A stretch of 64,000 nt of DNA from Candidatus Borkfalkia ceftriaxoniphila (GCF_004134775.1 NZ_SDOZ01000004.1:93426-157425), one strand, 5' to 3'; positions 51,617-60,231 are shown, numbered from the stretch's first letter. Translations and numbers: made by a program. The notes: generated by a model from the sequence alone, not told the origin.

Positions 51617-51745
51617 GATCGCACCTCGTATAGGTTTCTGTTTGCGATTATAGACTTTTCGGGCGTTTTTGTCAATAAAATCCGCATCGCAGCAACATAA
51701 CGCTTTTTTATGGGCGACTTAATAAAAAAGTATGACGGCGGGCAC

Positions 51746-51774
51746 TTTACAGAAGGTCTGTTTTATGATACAAT
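51746..51774 (+). promoter_or_regulatory. Promoter of the SDR gene, apparently leaderless
   Basis: TTTACA (51746-51751), 17-bp spacer, TACAAT (51769-51774). The expected start point is 51781-51782, on the ATG. Confidence 0.83.
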
Positions 51775-51781
51775 AAAACCA

Positions 51782-52591
51782 ATGGAAAATTCGTCGGAAA
51801 AACTTTTTTACACGTTGATAACGGGCGCTACGGGCGGCATAGGCAGGGCTTTTGCCGAAACTCTGGCGGCAAAGGGGCAAAATCTGTTTCTGACGGGGCG
51901 CAGTGCGGATAAACTGAACGCTCTGAAAGAAGAACTTTCTTCCAAATATCCCTCCCTGCGCCTCATCGTCTTCGCCTGCGATCTGACGGACGAAAGATCC
52001 CGCGCCGAAATGTATAAAACAATAGACGCGCAAGGCGTCGTGTTCGACAGGCTTTGCAACGTGGCGGGCGCGGATATTCAGAAAGCTTTCGAAAAATATA
52101 CGGAGAAAAAGATCGTCTTTCAATGCCGCGTCAATCTCGAAGCGACCCTTTCGGTGACGCGGTTCGTTTTGTCGCGCCGCGCGGACGCGTTGGAGATCGT
52201 CACGATCTCCAGTATGTCGGGCGTCTATCCCATGCCGTATTTCGCGCTGTACAGCGCCACGAAATCGGCGCTCGTCAGTTTTTTTTCATCGCTCAGATCT
52301 GAACTTAAGGGCAGCGGCGTAAAGATCACCACGGTATTGCCGGGCGGCGTCTATACCCGCCCCGATATCGTCAAGGATATCGAGGGACAGGGGCTTTGGG
52401 GTAAAATGTCTGCAAAAACGCCCGAATATATCGCGCAAAAAAGTCTTCAAGCCGTGCGCCGCAATCGAAAACAACTGATTCCAGGATTCTGGAATAAATT
52501 TTTGGCGACCGTGCCGAAGATCGTTCCGCAGAATTGGCGCATGCGTTTTATCGCGCGGCGCTGGCGCAATCTCGAAAAAGACGCTTTTTGA
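51782..52591 (+). CDS. Short-chain dehydrogenase/reductase
   Basis: NAD(P)-dependent oxidoreductase of the classical SDR type, 269 aa. The cofactor motif is TGATGGIGRAFAE, the N-A-G motif appears as NVAGA, and the active site is Ser in TISSMSG with YSATK. The C-terminal ~40 residues are basic and could associate with membrane, as in DltE/YqjQ-like members. No ribosome site is visible; the promoter predicts transcription starting at the ATG. The longer in-frame start at 51710 lies upstream of the promoter. glpK follows 12 bp later. Substrate unknown. Confidence 0.9.
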   Translation: MENSSEKLFYTLITGATGGIGRAFAETLAAKGQNLFLTGRSADKLNALKEELSSKYPSLRLIVFACDLTDERSRAEMYKTIDAQGVVFDRLCNVAGADIQKAFEKYTEKKIVFQCRVNLEATLSVTRFVLSRRADALEIVTISSMSGVYPMPYFALYSATKSALVSFFSSLRSELKGSGVKITTVLPGGVYTRPDIVKDIEGQGLWGKMSAKTPEYIAQKSLQAVRRNRKQLIPGFWNKFLATVPKIVPQNWRMRFIARRWRNLEKDAF

Positions 52592-52603
52592 TCGGAGGGG
52601 AAA

Positions 52604-54091
52604 ATGGAGAAACGCTATATCGCCGCATTCGACCAGGGGACGACGAGTTCGCGCACGATTATATTCGATAAGCGGGGCCGCGTCGTTTCCAAAGCGCACG
52701 TGGAATTTCCGCAGATCTATCCCAAAGCGGGGTGGGTGGAGCACGACTGCGAGGATATTTTTTCTTCGCAGTTGGAAAGTTTTCGGCTTGCGCTCGAAAA
52801 GGGCGGCGTATCGCCCGAAGAGATCGCCGCCATCGGCGTCGCCAACCAGCGCGAAACGGTCATCGTGTGGGACAGATACACGGGTAAACCCGTCTACAAC
52901 GCAATCGTATGGCAGTGCCGCAGGACTTCGATGGAATGCGAAAAACTGAAAAAACGTCACGCGCGTTTCGTGTACGAGCGCACGGGACTGAATATCGACG
53001 CCTACTTTTCCGCATCGAAGATCGCCTGGATTTTGGATAACGTTCCGTTCGCGCGCTCGCGCGCGCAAAAAGGGGATCTGTTGTTCGGTACGGTGGATAC
53101 CTATCTCATCTGGCGGCTGACGGGCGGCAAAGTGCACGCGACCGATTACACGAACGCCTCGCGCACCATGCTCTTCAATATCCATACGCTGCAATGGGAC
53201 GAAGACCTTTTAAAATTGTTCGATATTCCCGCTGCGGTCTTGCCCGAAGTTTTGCCCTCGGCGGGCGATTTCGGCACGAGCGTCAGGAGCGTCACGGGCG
53301 CGGAAATACCCGTGTGCGCCGCGGTGGGCGATCAGCAGGGCGCGCTGTTCGGGCAACTTTGCGTGCGGGAAGGGGACGTGAAAAACACTTACGGCACGGG
53401 CTGTTTCCTCTTAATGAATACGGGCGGACGCGCGGTGGAGTCCTCCAACGGGCTGATCACCACGCTCGCGGCGTCGCTTTCCCGTCCGAGTTATGCGCTC
53501 GAAGGCAGCGTGTTCATCGGCGGGGCGGTGGTGCAGTGGTTGCGCGACGAAATGAAACTGATTTCCAACGCGGCGGAAACGGATGCGATCGCAAGATCTG
53601 TGCCCGATACGGGCGGCGTCTGTTTCGTTCCCGCGTTCGTGGGGCTGGGCGCGCCGCATTGGGATTCCGACTGCCGCGGCATGATCTACGGCATCACGCG
53701 CGGCACCAACCGTGCGCATATCGTCCGCGCCGCGCTGGAAGCGATCGCCTTTCAGGTTTTCGACGTGGTGCATGCCATGGAACAGGACGTGAGAAAGAGC
53801 ATCGGCCGCCTGTGTGTGGACGGCGGCGCAAGTGCCAACGACTTTTTAATGCAGTTTCAGTCGGATATTCTCGACGCGCAGGTCGTTCGTCCCGCCGTCG
53901 CGGAGACGACCGCGCTCGGCGCCGCGTATCTGGCAGGACTGTACAGCGGATATTTCCGCGATCTGGAAGAACTGAAAGACTGCGCAGAGGGCGCGCATAC
54001 GTTCCGCCCCCGCATGAGCGACGCCGCCCGCACCGAAAAACTGCGGCTGTGGGAAGAAGCGCTGCAACGGGAATTGTTTAAAGGGAAATAA
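52604..54091 (+). CDS. glpK: Glycerol kinase
   Basis: Phosphorylates glycerol to glycerol 3-phosphate, for catabolism or lipid and teichoic acid synthesis. FGGY-family landmarks: FDQGTTSSRTIIFD at the start, GWVEHDCEDI, AIVWQCRRTS, the ATP-site GDQQGALFGQ, and the FGGY signature region with ALEGSVFIGGAVVQWLRD. 495 aa is standard. CGGAGGGG lies before the ATG; 12 bp after the SDR gene. In many Firmicutes a His in the glycerol kinase loop is phosphorylated by PTS HPr; I could not confirm that site. No glpF or glpO nearby. Confidence 0.96.
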   Translation: MEKRYIAAFDQGTTSSRTIIFDKRGRVVSKAHVEFPQIYPKAGWVEHDCEDIFSSQLESFRLALEKGGVSPEEIAAIGVANQRETVIVWDRYTGKPVYNAIVWQCRRTSMECEKLKKRHARFVYERTGLNIDAYFSASKIAWILDNVPFARSRAQKGDLLFGTVDTYLIWRLTGGKVHATDYTNASRTMLFNIHTLQWDEDLLKLFDIPAAVLPEVLPSAGDFGTSVRSVTGAEIPVCAAVGDQQGALFGQLCVREGDVKNTYGTGCFLLMNTGGRAVESSNGLITTLAASLSRPSYALEGSVFIGGAVVQWLRDEMKLISNAAETDAIARSVPDTGGVCFVPAFVGLGAPHWDSDCRGMIYGITRGTNRAHIVRAALEAIAFQVFDVVHAMEQDVRKSIGRLCVDGGASANDFLMQFQSDILDAQVVRPAVAETTALGAAYLAGLYSGYFRDLEELKDCAEGAHTFRPRMSDAARTEKLRLWEEALQRELFKGK

Positions 54092-54092
54092 A

Positions 54093-54566
54093 ATGAAAGT
54101 AAAAAGAATTTTATCAGCGGGGCGATCGGTTATGATCGCGTCGATCGTATTTTTCAGCGCACTCCTTTTTACCGCTTGCGAAAAAGATCCGTATCCGAAT
54201 CGGCAACATATAACGATGCTGATCGTCGAACATGAGTATGATAAAAGAGAAGATGCTTATTGTGAACTGACCGAGCAAGAAAACCATAAGACGATAGAAA
54301 TTGAGTTTGACGCAAAATACAGACATTTTATGGTGCTTGCCTTATTTGAGGATGGTAGTATAAAACATTTAACAGATGAAAACAGGATAGATTGTGATGT
54401 AATGCACTACATTTCTCCAGAAGGGGAAATTAATTATAAACCAAGTAATTGGATTTTTGAAGTAGGTACATATGAAATTTGTTTTTCGATGAAGTCAAAT
54501 AGTACTTTGGCATTTCCATTTAGAGCCAAATTAACGGTGAAAATATTACCAAAGGAGATATTATGA
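54093..54566 (+). CDS. Small AT-rich lipoprotein of unknown function
   Basis: A 157-aa protein with an N-terminal hydrophobic segment ending LLFTAC (Cys29), acceptable as a lipobox although Phe at -3 is less common. The rest is polar with alternating strands (TIEIEFDAKYRHFMVLALFE, GTYEICFSM) and may be a small beta-sandwich. It starts one base after the glpK stop and overlaps thyA by four bases, so it is co-transcribed. From about 54200 to 54560 it is clearly more AT-rich than its neighbours, suggesting recent insertion or acquisition. No family recognised. Confidence 0.72.
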   Translation: MKVKRILSAGRSVMIASIVFFSALLFTACEKDPYPNRQHITMLIVEHEYDKREDAYCELTEQENHKTIEIEFDAKYRHFMVLALFEDGSIKHLTDENRIDCDVMHYISPEGEINYKPSNWIFEVGTYEICFSMKSNSTLAFPFRAKLTVKILPKEIL

Positions 54567-55393
54567 GCAGGGCAGACGAAATTTTTATTGCGAATTGCAG
54601 GGACATTTTAGAGAACGGCGTGTGGGATACGGACAGGGAAGTGCGCCCCCGCTGGGAGGACGGCGCGCCCGCGCATACAATCAAAAAATTCTGTATCGTC
54701 AACCGCTACGACTTGCGGGAGGAGTTTCCGATCCTCACGATTCGCCGCACCTATCTGAAATCCGCAATCGACGAGATCTTATGGATCTGGCAGAAAAAAA
54801 GCAATAACATTCACGATCTGTCCAGCCATATCTGGGACAGTTGGGCGGACGGGAGCGGCTCGATCGGTAAGGCGTACGGCTATCAGTTGGGGAAAAAATA
54901 CGAATTTCGCGAAGGCGTTTTCGACCAGGTAGACAAGGTCTTGTACGACTTGAAACATACGCCCGCAAGCCGCCGCATCATCGCGCATATGTACAATGTG
55001 GAAGATCTCAAAGATATGCATCTGTACCCTTGCGCCTACTCGATGACGTTCAACGTGAGCGGCAATACGCTCAACGGAATTTTGAACCAGCGCAGCCAGG
55101 ACATGCTGGCTGCGAGCAACTGGAACGTGGTGCAGTACAGCGTTCTTCTGATGATGTTTGCAAGAGCCGCCGGGCTCGAAGCGGGGGAGTTGGTGCACGT
55201 GGTCGCGGACGCACATATTTACGATCGGCACGTACCCATCGTGGAAAAGATCATCCGCAATCCGCAGTACCCTGCGCCGCGCCTGATCGTCGACGAAACG
55301 GTCAAAGATTTCTATCGATTCACAAAAAATAGTTTTCGCTTGGAAAACTATCAATATACCGATTTAGACATCAAAATACCCGTTGCAATCTAA
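54563..55393 (+). CDS. thyA: Thymidylate synthase, divergent Clostridial type
   Basis: Makes dTMP from dUMP using methylene-THF, 276 aa. The fold motifs are recognisable: DGAPAHTIKKF and the LREEFPILTIRRTYLKSAI substitute for the N-terminal region, the dUMP-binding NQRSQDMLAASNWNVVQYS, and HVVADAHIYDRHV. The catalytic Cys is in LYPCAYSM, where canonical enzymes have PPCH, so the residue after Cys is Ala rather than His. The cofactor-region segment is also divergent (SGSIGKAYGYQL). folA follows 59 bp downstream; the two together supply and recycle folate for dTMP. Confidence 0.92.
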   Translation: MSRADEIFIANCRDILENGVWDTDREVRPRWEDGAPAHTIKKFCIVNRYDLREEFPILTIRRTYLKSAIDEILWIWQKKSNNIHDLSSHIWDSWADGSGSIGKAYGYQLGKKYEFREGVFDQVDKVLYDLKHTPASRRIIAHMYNVEDLKDMHLYPCAYSMTFNVSGNTLNGILNQRSQDMLAASNWNVVQYSVLLMMFARAAGLEAGELVHVVADAHIYDRHVPIVEKIIRNPQYPAPRLIVDETVKDFYRFTKNSFRLENYQYTDLDIKIPVAI

Positions 55394-55452
55394 AAAACGG
55401 CATTTTCGTAGTACTATGCGTGACATAATTCGATTAAAAGAGGAGGATTGGC

Positions 55453-55959
55453 ATGAAGGCAATCGTAGTTGTGGACGAGAACTGGGGCATCGGCAGGAGC
55501 AACGATCTCTTATTTTCCCTGCCTGCGGATATGAAACATTTTCGGGAAACGACGCGGGAAAAAGTCGTCGTGATGGGAAGCAATACGTTGCTTTCCTTTC
55601 CGGGGGCAAAACCCTTGCCCAAGCGCGTGAATATCGTGCTCTGGCCGGGCGGTGAAAAGAGGGAGGACTGCCTTGTTTTCGAAACGTTGGACGAGGTGTT
55701 TAAAGAGATCGCAAAGTATCCCGCGGACGACGTGTACGTGGTCGGCGGCGCGATGATGTACGCGACGATGCTCGGCTATTGCAGCGAAGTGATCGTGACG
55801 AAGGTCGCGGCAAACGGCGGCGCGGAAGTGTTTTTTAAAAATCTCGACGAGATGGAAAATTTCCGTATCGTTTCCGAAAGCGAACCTTTGGAGACTAACG
55901 GCTATACCATTCGTTTTATTACCTATCGGAACGATCGGGCGCTGCCGTTGCCTGTATAA
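55453..55959 (+). CDS. folA: Dihydrofolate reductase
   Basis: NADPH-dependent reduction of dihydrofolate, needed because ThyA oxidises the folate cofactor. Landmarks: IVVDENWGIGRSNDLLFSLP at the N terminus, MKHFRETTREKVVVMGSNT, and the VYVVGGAMMYATML cofactor segment. 168 aa is typical. AGAGGAGG lies 6 nt before the ATG. The thyA-folA order is widespread. A hairpin follows immediately. Confidence 0.95.
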   Translation: MKAIVVVDENWGIGRSNDLLFSLPADMKHFRETTREKVVVMGSNTLLSFPGAKPLPKRVNIVLWPGGEKREDCLVFETLDEVFKEIAKYPADDVYVVGGAMMYATMLGYCSEVIVTKVAANGGAEVFFKNLDEMENFRIVSESEPLETNGYTIRFITYRNDRALPLPV

Positions 55960-55966
55960 TAAAAAC

Positions 55967-56000
55967 GCGCCCCGTTCACATGATACGGGGCGCTTGTCTT
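55967..56000 (+). terminator. Hairpin between folA and the response regulator gene
   Basis: Perfect 9-bp GCGCCCCGT/ACGGGGCGC stem with TTGTCTT after it, directly abutting the GCGGAGG ribosome site. A weak terminator or attenuator: no separate promoter for the regulator is visible in this 52-bp gap. Confidence 0.6.
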
Positions 56001-56011
56001 GCGGAGGAAAT

Positions 56012-56683
56012 ATGAAGACGATAGCAGTCATCGAAGACGATATTTACATCGGTAACGTTTTGGAAGAACTCTTGACGGAGAGCGGTTATTCGGTTATCCG
56101 CGCCTATTCGGGTACGGAAGGTCTGCTTCTTTTGGAAAAGAGTAAACCCGATCTCGTGATCCTCGATCTCATGCTCCCCGGCATGAGCGGGGAAGAGGTG
56201 TTGCAAAATATTTCCGAACTCGCGCCCGTTATGATCCTGAGCGCGAAAACGGAAGTGAGCGGCAAAGTGAAAAATCTCAATGCGGGTGCGGTGGACTACA
56301 TTACAAAACCTTTTGACAACGACGAACTTCTCGCCCGCGTAGGCGTCGCTCTAAGAAGGTGCGAGGCACACGCGGACGGTGTCGTATCCCGCGCGGGCAT
56401 CGTAATGGATACGGATACTTATTCGGTCACGGTGGAGGGAAAGCCTCTGAAACTTACAAAGACGGAATTTGCCATTCTGAAAATGTTTTTGCTCAACCCC
56501 AAAAAAGTTTTTTCCAAATCGGCGATCCTCGATTATATCAGCGACTATACGCCCGACGGGGAAGAATCCTCGGTCAGCGTCCATATCAGCAACCTGCGCA
56601 ACAAACTCAAAGAGGCGAGCGACAGAAATTATATCCGCACGGTGTGGGGCATAGGCTTTCAGTTCGACGGGGAACATCTTTAA
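56012..56683 (+). CDS. OmpR/PhoB-family response regulator
   Basis: Two-component regulator, 223 aa. Receiver domain 1-115 with acidic pocket EDD (8-10), phospho-acceptor Asp52 (LVILDLMLPG), Ser77 and Lys99; winged-helix output domain about 130-223 with KTEFAILKMFLLNPKKVFS and the C-terminal YIRTVWGIGFQF. GCGGAGG 4 nt before the ATG 56012; six upstream in-frame codons are rejected. The histidine kinase is encoded three genes later (58530) with an ABC transporter in between, the layout typical of Firmicute peptide-antibiotic sensing and detoxification modules. Confidence 0.95.
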   Translation: MKTIAVIEDDIYIGNVLEELLTESGYSVIRAYSGTEGLLLLEKSKPDLVILDLMLPGMSGEEVLQNISELAPVMILSAKTEVSGKVKNLNAGAVDYITKPFDNDELLARVGVALRRCEAHADGVVSRAGIVMDTDTYSVTVEGKPLKLTKTEFAILKMFLLNPKKVFSKSAILDYISDYTPDGEESSVSVHISNLRNKLKEASDRNYIRTVWGIGFQFDGEHL

Positions 56684-56689
56684 ACTTTC

Positions 56690-56732
56690 TTAAAGGTATT
56701 TTAAGCGAAATTTAAATCGGCGGGAGTATACT
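56690..56732 (+). promoter_or_regulatory. ABC transporter promoter with 11-bp-phased response-regulator boxes
   Basis: Three TTAA cores at 56690, 56701 and 56712, exactly 11 bp apart, lie upstream of a -10 TATACT (56727-56732) without a good -35. PhoB/OmpR-type regulators bind direct repeats with this spacing, so the preceding regulator probably activates the ABC genes. Confidence 0.72.
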
Positions 56733-56763
56733 GCTCTCATCTTTCGGGAAAAGGAGCGATCAA

Positions 56764-57678
56764 ATGGAATACGTACTCGAAACCCACGATTTGTATAAGC
56801 GCTATAAACAGACCGACGTGGTCTGCGGCGTGAATATGCACGTGAAGAGGGGCGAAATTTACGGGTTCGTCGGCCGCAACGGCGCGGGCAAAACCACGGT
56901 GATGCGCCTTGTGTGCGGGCTCGTGCAAAAGAGCGGCGGCTCTTACCGCCTGTTCGGCATAGAGGATAAAGAACGCAAGATCAATCTGAGCCGCAGGCGT
57001 ACGGGCGCCATCATCGAAACGCCGTCCGTGTATCCCAGGATGACTGCGCGGCAGAATCTGTACGAACAATGTCTTGTCATGGGCGTCACCTCGTACGAGG
57101 TGATCGACGCAGTGTTACACTTCGTCGGATTGAGCGATACCGGCAATAAAACGGCGCGCAATTTTTCGCTCGGCATGCGCCAGCGGCTGGGCATTGCAAT
57201 GGCGCTCGTGAGCAATCCGGATTTCATCATTCTCGACGAGCCGACAAACGGGCTCGATCCGCAGGGCATCGTGGAGATCCGCGAACTTCTTTTGCGTCTG
57301 AACCGCGAGCGCGGCATCACGATACTGATTTCCAGCCACATTTTGAGCGAACTTTCCAAACTTGCCACCTGTTACGGCTTTATCGAAAAGGGCGTCCTCA
57401 TCAAGGAGATATCCGCGGAGGAACTGGAACGGTCGTGCCGTAAAAGCATTCATATTACGGTCAGTTCGACGAGCCGTCTGCCGCTCGTTCTCGAACGGCA
57501 ATTGATGCTGTACGATTATAAGATCTTTTCGGAAACAGAAGCGGAACTGTATTGCAACGTCAAGATTTCCGACCTTGCCGCCGCTTTGACGGAAGGTTCG
57601 ATCGACCTTTTGAAGGTGAGCGAACGCGATGAAGATCTGGAGGGATATTTCATCAATCTGGTGGGAGGGGCGAAATGA
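56764..57678 (+). CDS. ABC transporter ATP-binding protein (BcrA-like)
   Basis: A 304-aa ATPase of the bacitracin/lantibiotic-resistance type. Walker A is GRNGAGKTT, signature NFSLGMRQRLG, Walker B FIILDEPTNGLDP, H-loop ISSHILSEL. The ~85-residue C-terminal extension beyond the nucleotide-binding domain is usual for BcrA/NatA-type subunits. AAGGAG precedes the ATG; the gene overlaps the permease by four bases. Its promoter carries phased repeats for the upstream response regulator, consistent with inducible efflux or envelope-stress response; the inducer is unknown. Confidence 0.94.
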   Translation: MEYVLETHDLYKRYKQTDVVCGVNMHVKRGEIYGFVGRNGAGKTTVMRLVCGLVQKSGGSYRLFGIEDKERKINLSRRRTGAIIETPSVYPRMTARQNLYEQCLVMGVTSYEVIDAVLHFVGLSDTGNKTARNFSLGMRQRLGIAMALVSNPDFIILDEPTNGLDPQGIVEIRELLLRLNRERGITILISSHILSELSKLATCYGFIEKGVLIKEISAEELERSCRKSIHITVSSTSRLPLVLERQLMLYDYKIFSETEAELYCNVKISDLAAALTEGSIDLLKVSERDEDLEGYFINLVGGAK

Positions 57679-58493
57679 TCAGACTTTTTCGTTCTTCTCT
57701 GTACCGCGCTCTGAAAAGCAAGATTTTTTTCGCGTGTCTTATCGTCAACGCCGCCGTCGCGCTGATCGGCTGCCTGTATCAGGCATATTCCCTGCGTCCT
57801 TCGGGATACGAAGTATCCGCATTGGGCATATTCTATAGCGGTTTCGGCGGCGGAATGAGCCTGATCGGAATTTTGTCCGCGCTCACCGTCAGTATTTTTG
57901 TCGGTACGGAATTTACTTCGGGTGCCATGCGGAACAAAGTCATCGTCGGCAGCGGCCGCGCGAAACTGTATTGGTGCAATCTCGTTACCGCCTGCGCGCT
58001 GTGCGTGCTGATCTATGCGGGATATCATCTCGTCAATTTCACTTTGGGCACCGCGATCCTCGGCTGGGGGGGAGGGGCGTCCGCCGCGACGGTCGCGGGC
58101 GATTTTTTTGCCGGCGTTTTGATGACGTGCGCGTATGCCTCGATCTTCACCGCGGTCGTCATGATCTCCCGCAGTTCTATGACGGGCATCATCGTCGGCA
58201 TCGTGGGGACGCTCGTCGTGCTGTTCATGGTACAGATGATCTTAGGCGGGCTTGCGGGACACTATGTGCACGACCCGAACGATCCCGACGGGGCGATCTT
58301 CGTACCCTGTCAATGGCCCGCGTTTTTACAGTACGCGGCGAAATTCGCCGTGCGGCTGTTCCCTTCGGGGCAGGCGGTCTTGTTGCAGTCGGGCGAAGCG
58401 GTCCTGTGGCAGTTGATGCCGCTGTCCGCTCTGTGGATCGTTCTTTCCGCTTCGCTCGGCGCTTGGACGTTCGGCAAAATGGATCTGAAATGA
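57675..58493 (+). CDS. ABC-2 family permease of the two-component-linked transporter
   Basis: A 272-aa membrane subunit with about six helices (near 18-38, 60-80, 102-128, 145-170, 178-200 and 240-262). After the first helix, the segment TVSIFVGTEFTSGAMRNKVIVG is typical of BcrB/NatB-like ABC-2 permeases. It overlaps the ATPase by four bases (ATGA) and is followed by the sensor kinase gene after 36 bp. Substrate unknown; peptide antibiotics are the common case for this layout. Confidence 0.92.
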   Translation: MIRLFRSSLYRALKSKIFFACLIVNAAVALIGCLYQAYSLRPSGYEVSALGIFYSGFGGGMSLIGILSALTVSIFVGTEFTSGAMRNKVIVGSGRAKLYWCNLVTACALCVLIYAGYHLVNFTLGTAILGWGGGASAATVAGDFFAGVLMTCAYASIFTAVVMISRSSMTGIIVGIVGTLVVLFMVQMILGGLAGHYVHDPNDPDGAIFVPCQWPAFLQYAAKFAVRLFPSGQAVLLQSGEAVLWQLMPLSALWIVLSASLGAWTFGKMDLK

Positions 58494-58529
58494 TCCGTAC
58501 GGATATCAAATAAATGATTGTGAGGGCAT

Positions 58530-59417
58530 ATGGTCTGGCTGTCTGTCGCGCTCGGCGTTGCCGCGATCGTGATCATCGCATTGTCGCTGAAAATTTTTAT
58601 AATCAAATATTCGCTCAAAGACGTCAACGAACAGGCGGAACGGAAGTTGGATACCGACACGAACCTTTTGATCTTGTTGGAGTCGGGCGACAGGGACGTC
58701 AGGCGATTCGTGCGGCGGCTCAATCGCTCGCTTGCGAGAATGGACGAACTGAAACGGCAGTACGCTCGCGGCAACCGCGAACTGAAAGAATCGGTTACGA
58801 ACATTTCGCACGATCTCAGAACGCCGCTCACTTCCGCTGCGGGCTACATCGGGCTCTTGAAAAAGAGCAGGCTGGACGACAAACAGCGGGAATACCTTGC
58901 GGTCGTCGAGGGGCGCATGGAGGCGATGAAAAAACTGACGGAAGAACTGTTTGCCTATTCCGTCATCGTTTCAGATAACGGTACGACGGAGACGGAACCG
59001 ATCAATCTGGGCGACGCTCTCGAGGATTCGCTCACGCAGTTTTACACCGCCTTTACCGAGCGCGGCATCGAGCCGCAGATCGATATTGCGGAAAAGCCCG
59101 TCGTGCGCACGTTGAACAGGGACGTTTTGTCGCGCATTTTCGGGAATATTATCAACAACGCCGTCAAATACGCCGAGCGCGATTTCGGCGTGACGCTGAA
59201 AGAAAACGGCTCGATCGTCTTTTTTAATACCGCGGACGGGCTGGACGAAGTGACGGTAGGCAAACTGTTCGACAGATTTTTTACCGTAGAGAGCGCGCGG
59301 GGCGGCACGGGACTGGGGCTGTCGATTGCGAGGATCCTTACCGAGAAGATGGGCGGAACGATTTTCGCGCGGTATGAAGAGGGCAAACTGGTCATCGAGT
59401 TGAAATTTATAAAATGA
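58530..59417 (+). CDS. Sensor histidine kinase with a single membrane helix
   Basis: A compact 295-aa kinase. One N-terminal transmembrane helix (3-25) and almost no extracellular part, so it probably senses within the membrane or through the ABC transporter. DHp domain with the phospho-acceptor His94 (NISHDLRTPL); the catalytic domain has the N box NNAVKYAE and the G box GGTGLGLSIA. The cognate regulator is at 56012. GAGGG lies close before the ATG. A very stable terminator follows. Confidence 0.94.
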   Translation: MVWLSVALGVAAIVIIALSLKIFIIKYSLKDVNEQAERKLDTDTNLLILLESGDRDVRRFVRRLNRSLARMDELKRQYARGNRELKESVTNISHDLRTPLTSAAGYIGLLKKSRLDDKQREYLAVVEGRMEAMKKLTEELFAYSVIVSDNGTTETEPINLGDALEDSLTQFYTAFTERGIEPQIDIAEKPVVRTLNRDVLSRIFGNIINNAVKYAERDFGVTLKENGSIVFFNTADGLDEVTVGKLFDRFFTVESARGGTGLGLSIARILTEKMGGTIFARYEEGKLVIELKFIK

Positions 59418-59448
59418 TCACACAGTATTTTTCCTTATAAATCTTAAA

Positions 59449-59494
59449 AAAGTAAAAGACGCGGATTTTTTTCGCGTCTTTTACTTTCTTTTCA
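59449..59494 (+). terminator. Strong terminator of the two-component/ABC operon
   Basis: A 15-bp perfect stem (AAAGTAAAAGACGCG/CGCGTCTTTTACTTT) with a 9-nt T-rich loop and CTTTT tail. Confidence 0.9.
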
Positions 59495-59615
59495 CAATCC
59501 GTCATGCGGCTGTAATACGGATGGGGTATAGTATAGACAATCAAATACGGATGTTCCGTTTGACTCGGCGGGGCGTCTGCACCATACAAATCGCCTGAAA
59601 AAGCGAATTTTCAAA
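59495..59615. other. Short gene-free stretch with a repeated 9-mer
   Basis: Between the two convergent terminators lies ~120 bp in which ATACGGATG occurs twice (59515-59523 and 59546-59554). A 25-codon frame from ATG 59521 has no ribosome site. Nothing else is seen. Confidence 0.4.
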
Positions 59616-59641
59616 GGCGGTCGGAAGAAATTCCGGCCGCC
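59616..59641 (-). terminator. Hairpin after the fumarase beta gene
   Basis: On the minus strand GGCGG-C-CGGAA/TTCCG-A-CCGCC, 4-nt loop, followed by TTTGAAAATT: a modest terminator. Confidence 0.65.
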
Positions 59642-59648
59642 GTTTCCA

Positions 59649-60173
59649 TTATTTTTTATAGACGCTTTCCCCGCGGCTGTCGATCGCGACCACGAGGGGA
59701 AAATCCCGTATCTCGAAGCGGTACACCGCCTCGCTTAAAAGATCGGGAAACGCCACGATCTCGCTCTTCACGATGGCGTTTCCGTACAGCGCGCCCGCGC
59801 CCCCGACGGCTGCGAAATAGACGGCCTTATTCCGAACGATCGCCTCGGTCACCTCGTCGCTGCGTTCGCCTTTTCCGACCATGCCTTTCAGTCCCAGATC
59901 GAGAAGGCGCGGCGCGAATGTGTCCATGCGCGCGCTCGTCGTGGGGCCGCAACTGCCGCACGCCTTTCCCTCGGGCGCGGGACAAGGGCCCGCGTAGTAA
60001 ATGGTTTCTCCTCGCAGGGAAAAGGGGAGTTCTTTCCCCTCGTCCAAAAACTCGCAAATGCGCTTGTGCGCGCAGTCGCGCCCCGTTAGGAGCGTTCCCG
60101 AGAGTAAAACGCTCTCGCCCGCCCTTAAATTTTCAATGTCCGCGTCCTGTAAAGGAAGAAATATTTTTTTCAT
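59649..60173 (-). CDS. Fumarate hydratase class I, beta subunit
   Basis: C-terminal-domain subunit of the two-subunit Fe-S hydro-lyase interconverting fumarate and malate (or tartrate dehydratase beta), 174 aa. Family marks: AGESVLLSGTLLTGRDCAHK, YYAGPCPAPEGKACGSCGPT and TTSARMDTFAPRLLDLG. It forms a complex with the alpha subunit encoded 58 bp upstream on the same strand. Fumarase is more likely than tartrate dehydratase from genome economy, but the sequence alone does not settle it. Reductive-branch TCA or amino-acid fermentation fits an anaerobe. Confidence 0.92.
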   Translation of the reverse strand: MKKIFLPLQDADIENLRAGESVLLSGTLLTGRDCAHKRICEFLDEGKELPFSLRGETIYYAGPCPAPEGKACGSCGPTTSARMDTFAPRLLDLGLKGMVGKGERSDEVTEAIVRNKAVYFAAVGGAGALYGNAIVKSEIVAFPDLLSEAVYRFEIRDFPLVVAIDSRGESVYKK

Positions 60174-60231
60174 ACGATCACCTGTTTTTTCGCTGTATAG
60201 AAAGTACTATGTTACGCATAAATCGCTGATT

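Noticed and set aside
59521..59598. 25-codon frame starting ATGGGGTATAGT
   Set aside because: No ribosome site or promoter, in a short gap between two terminators.
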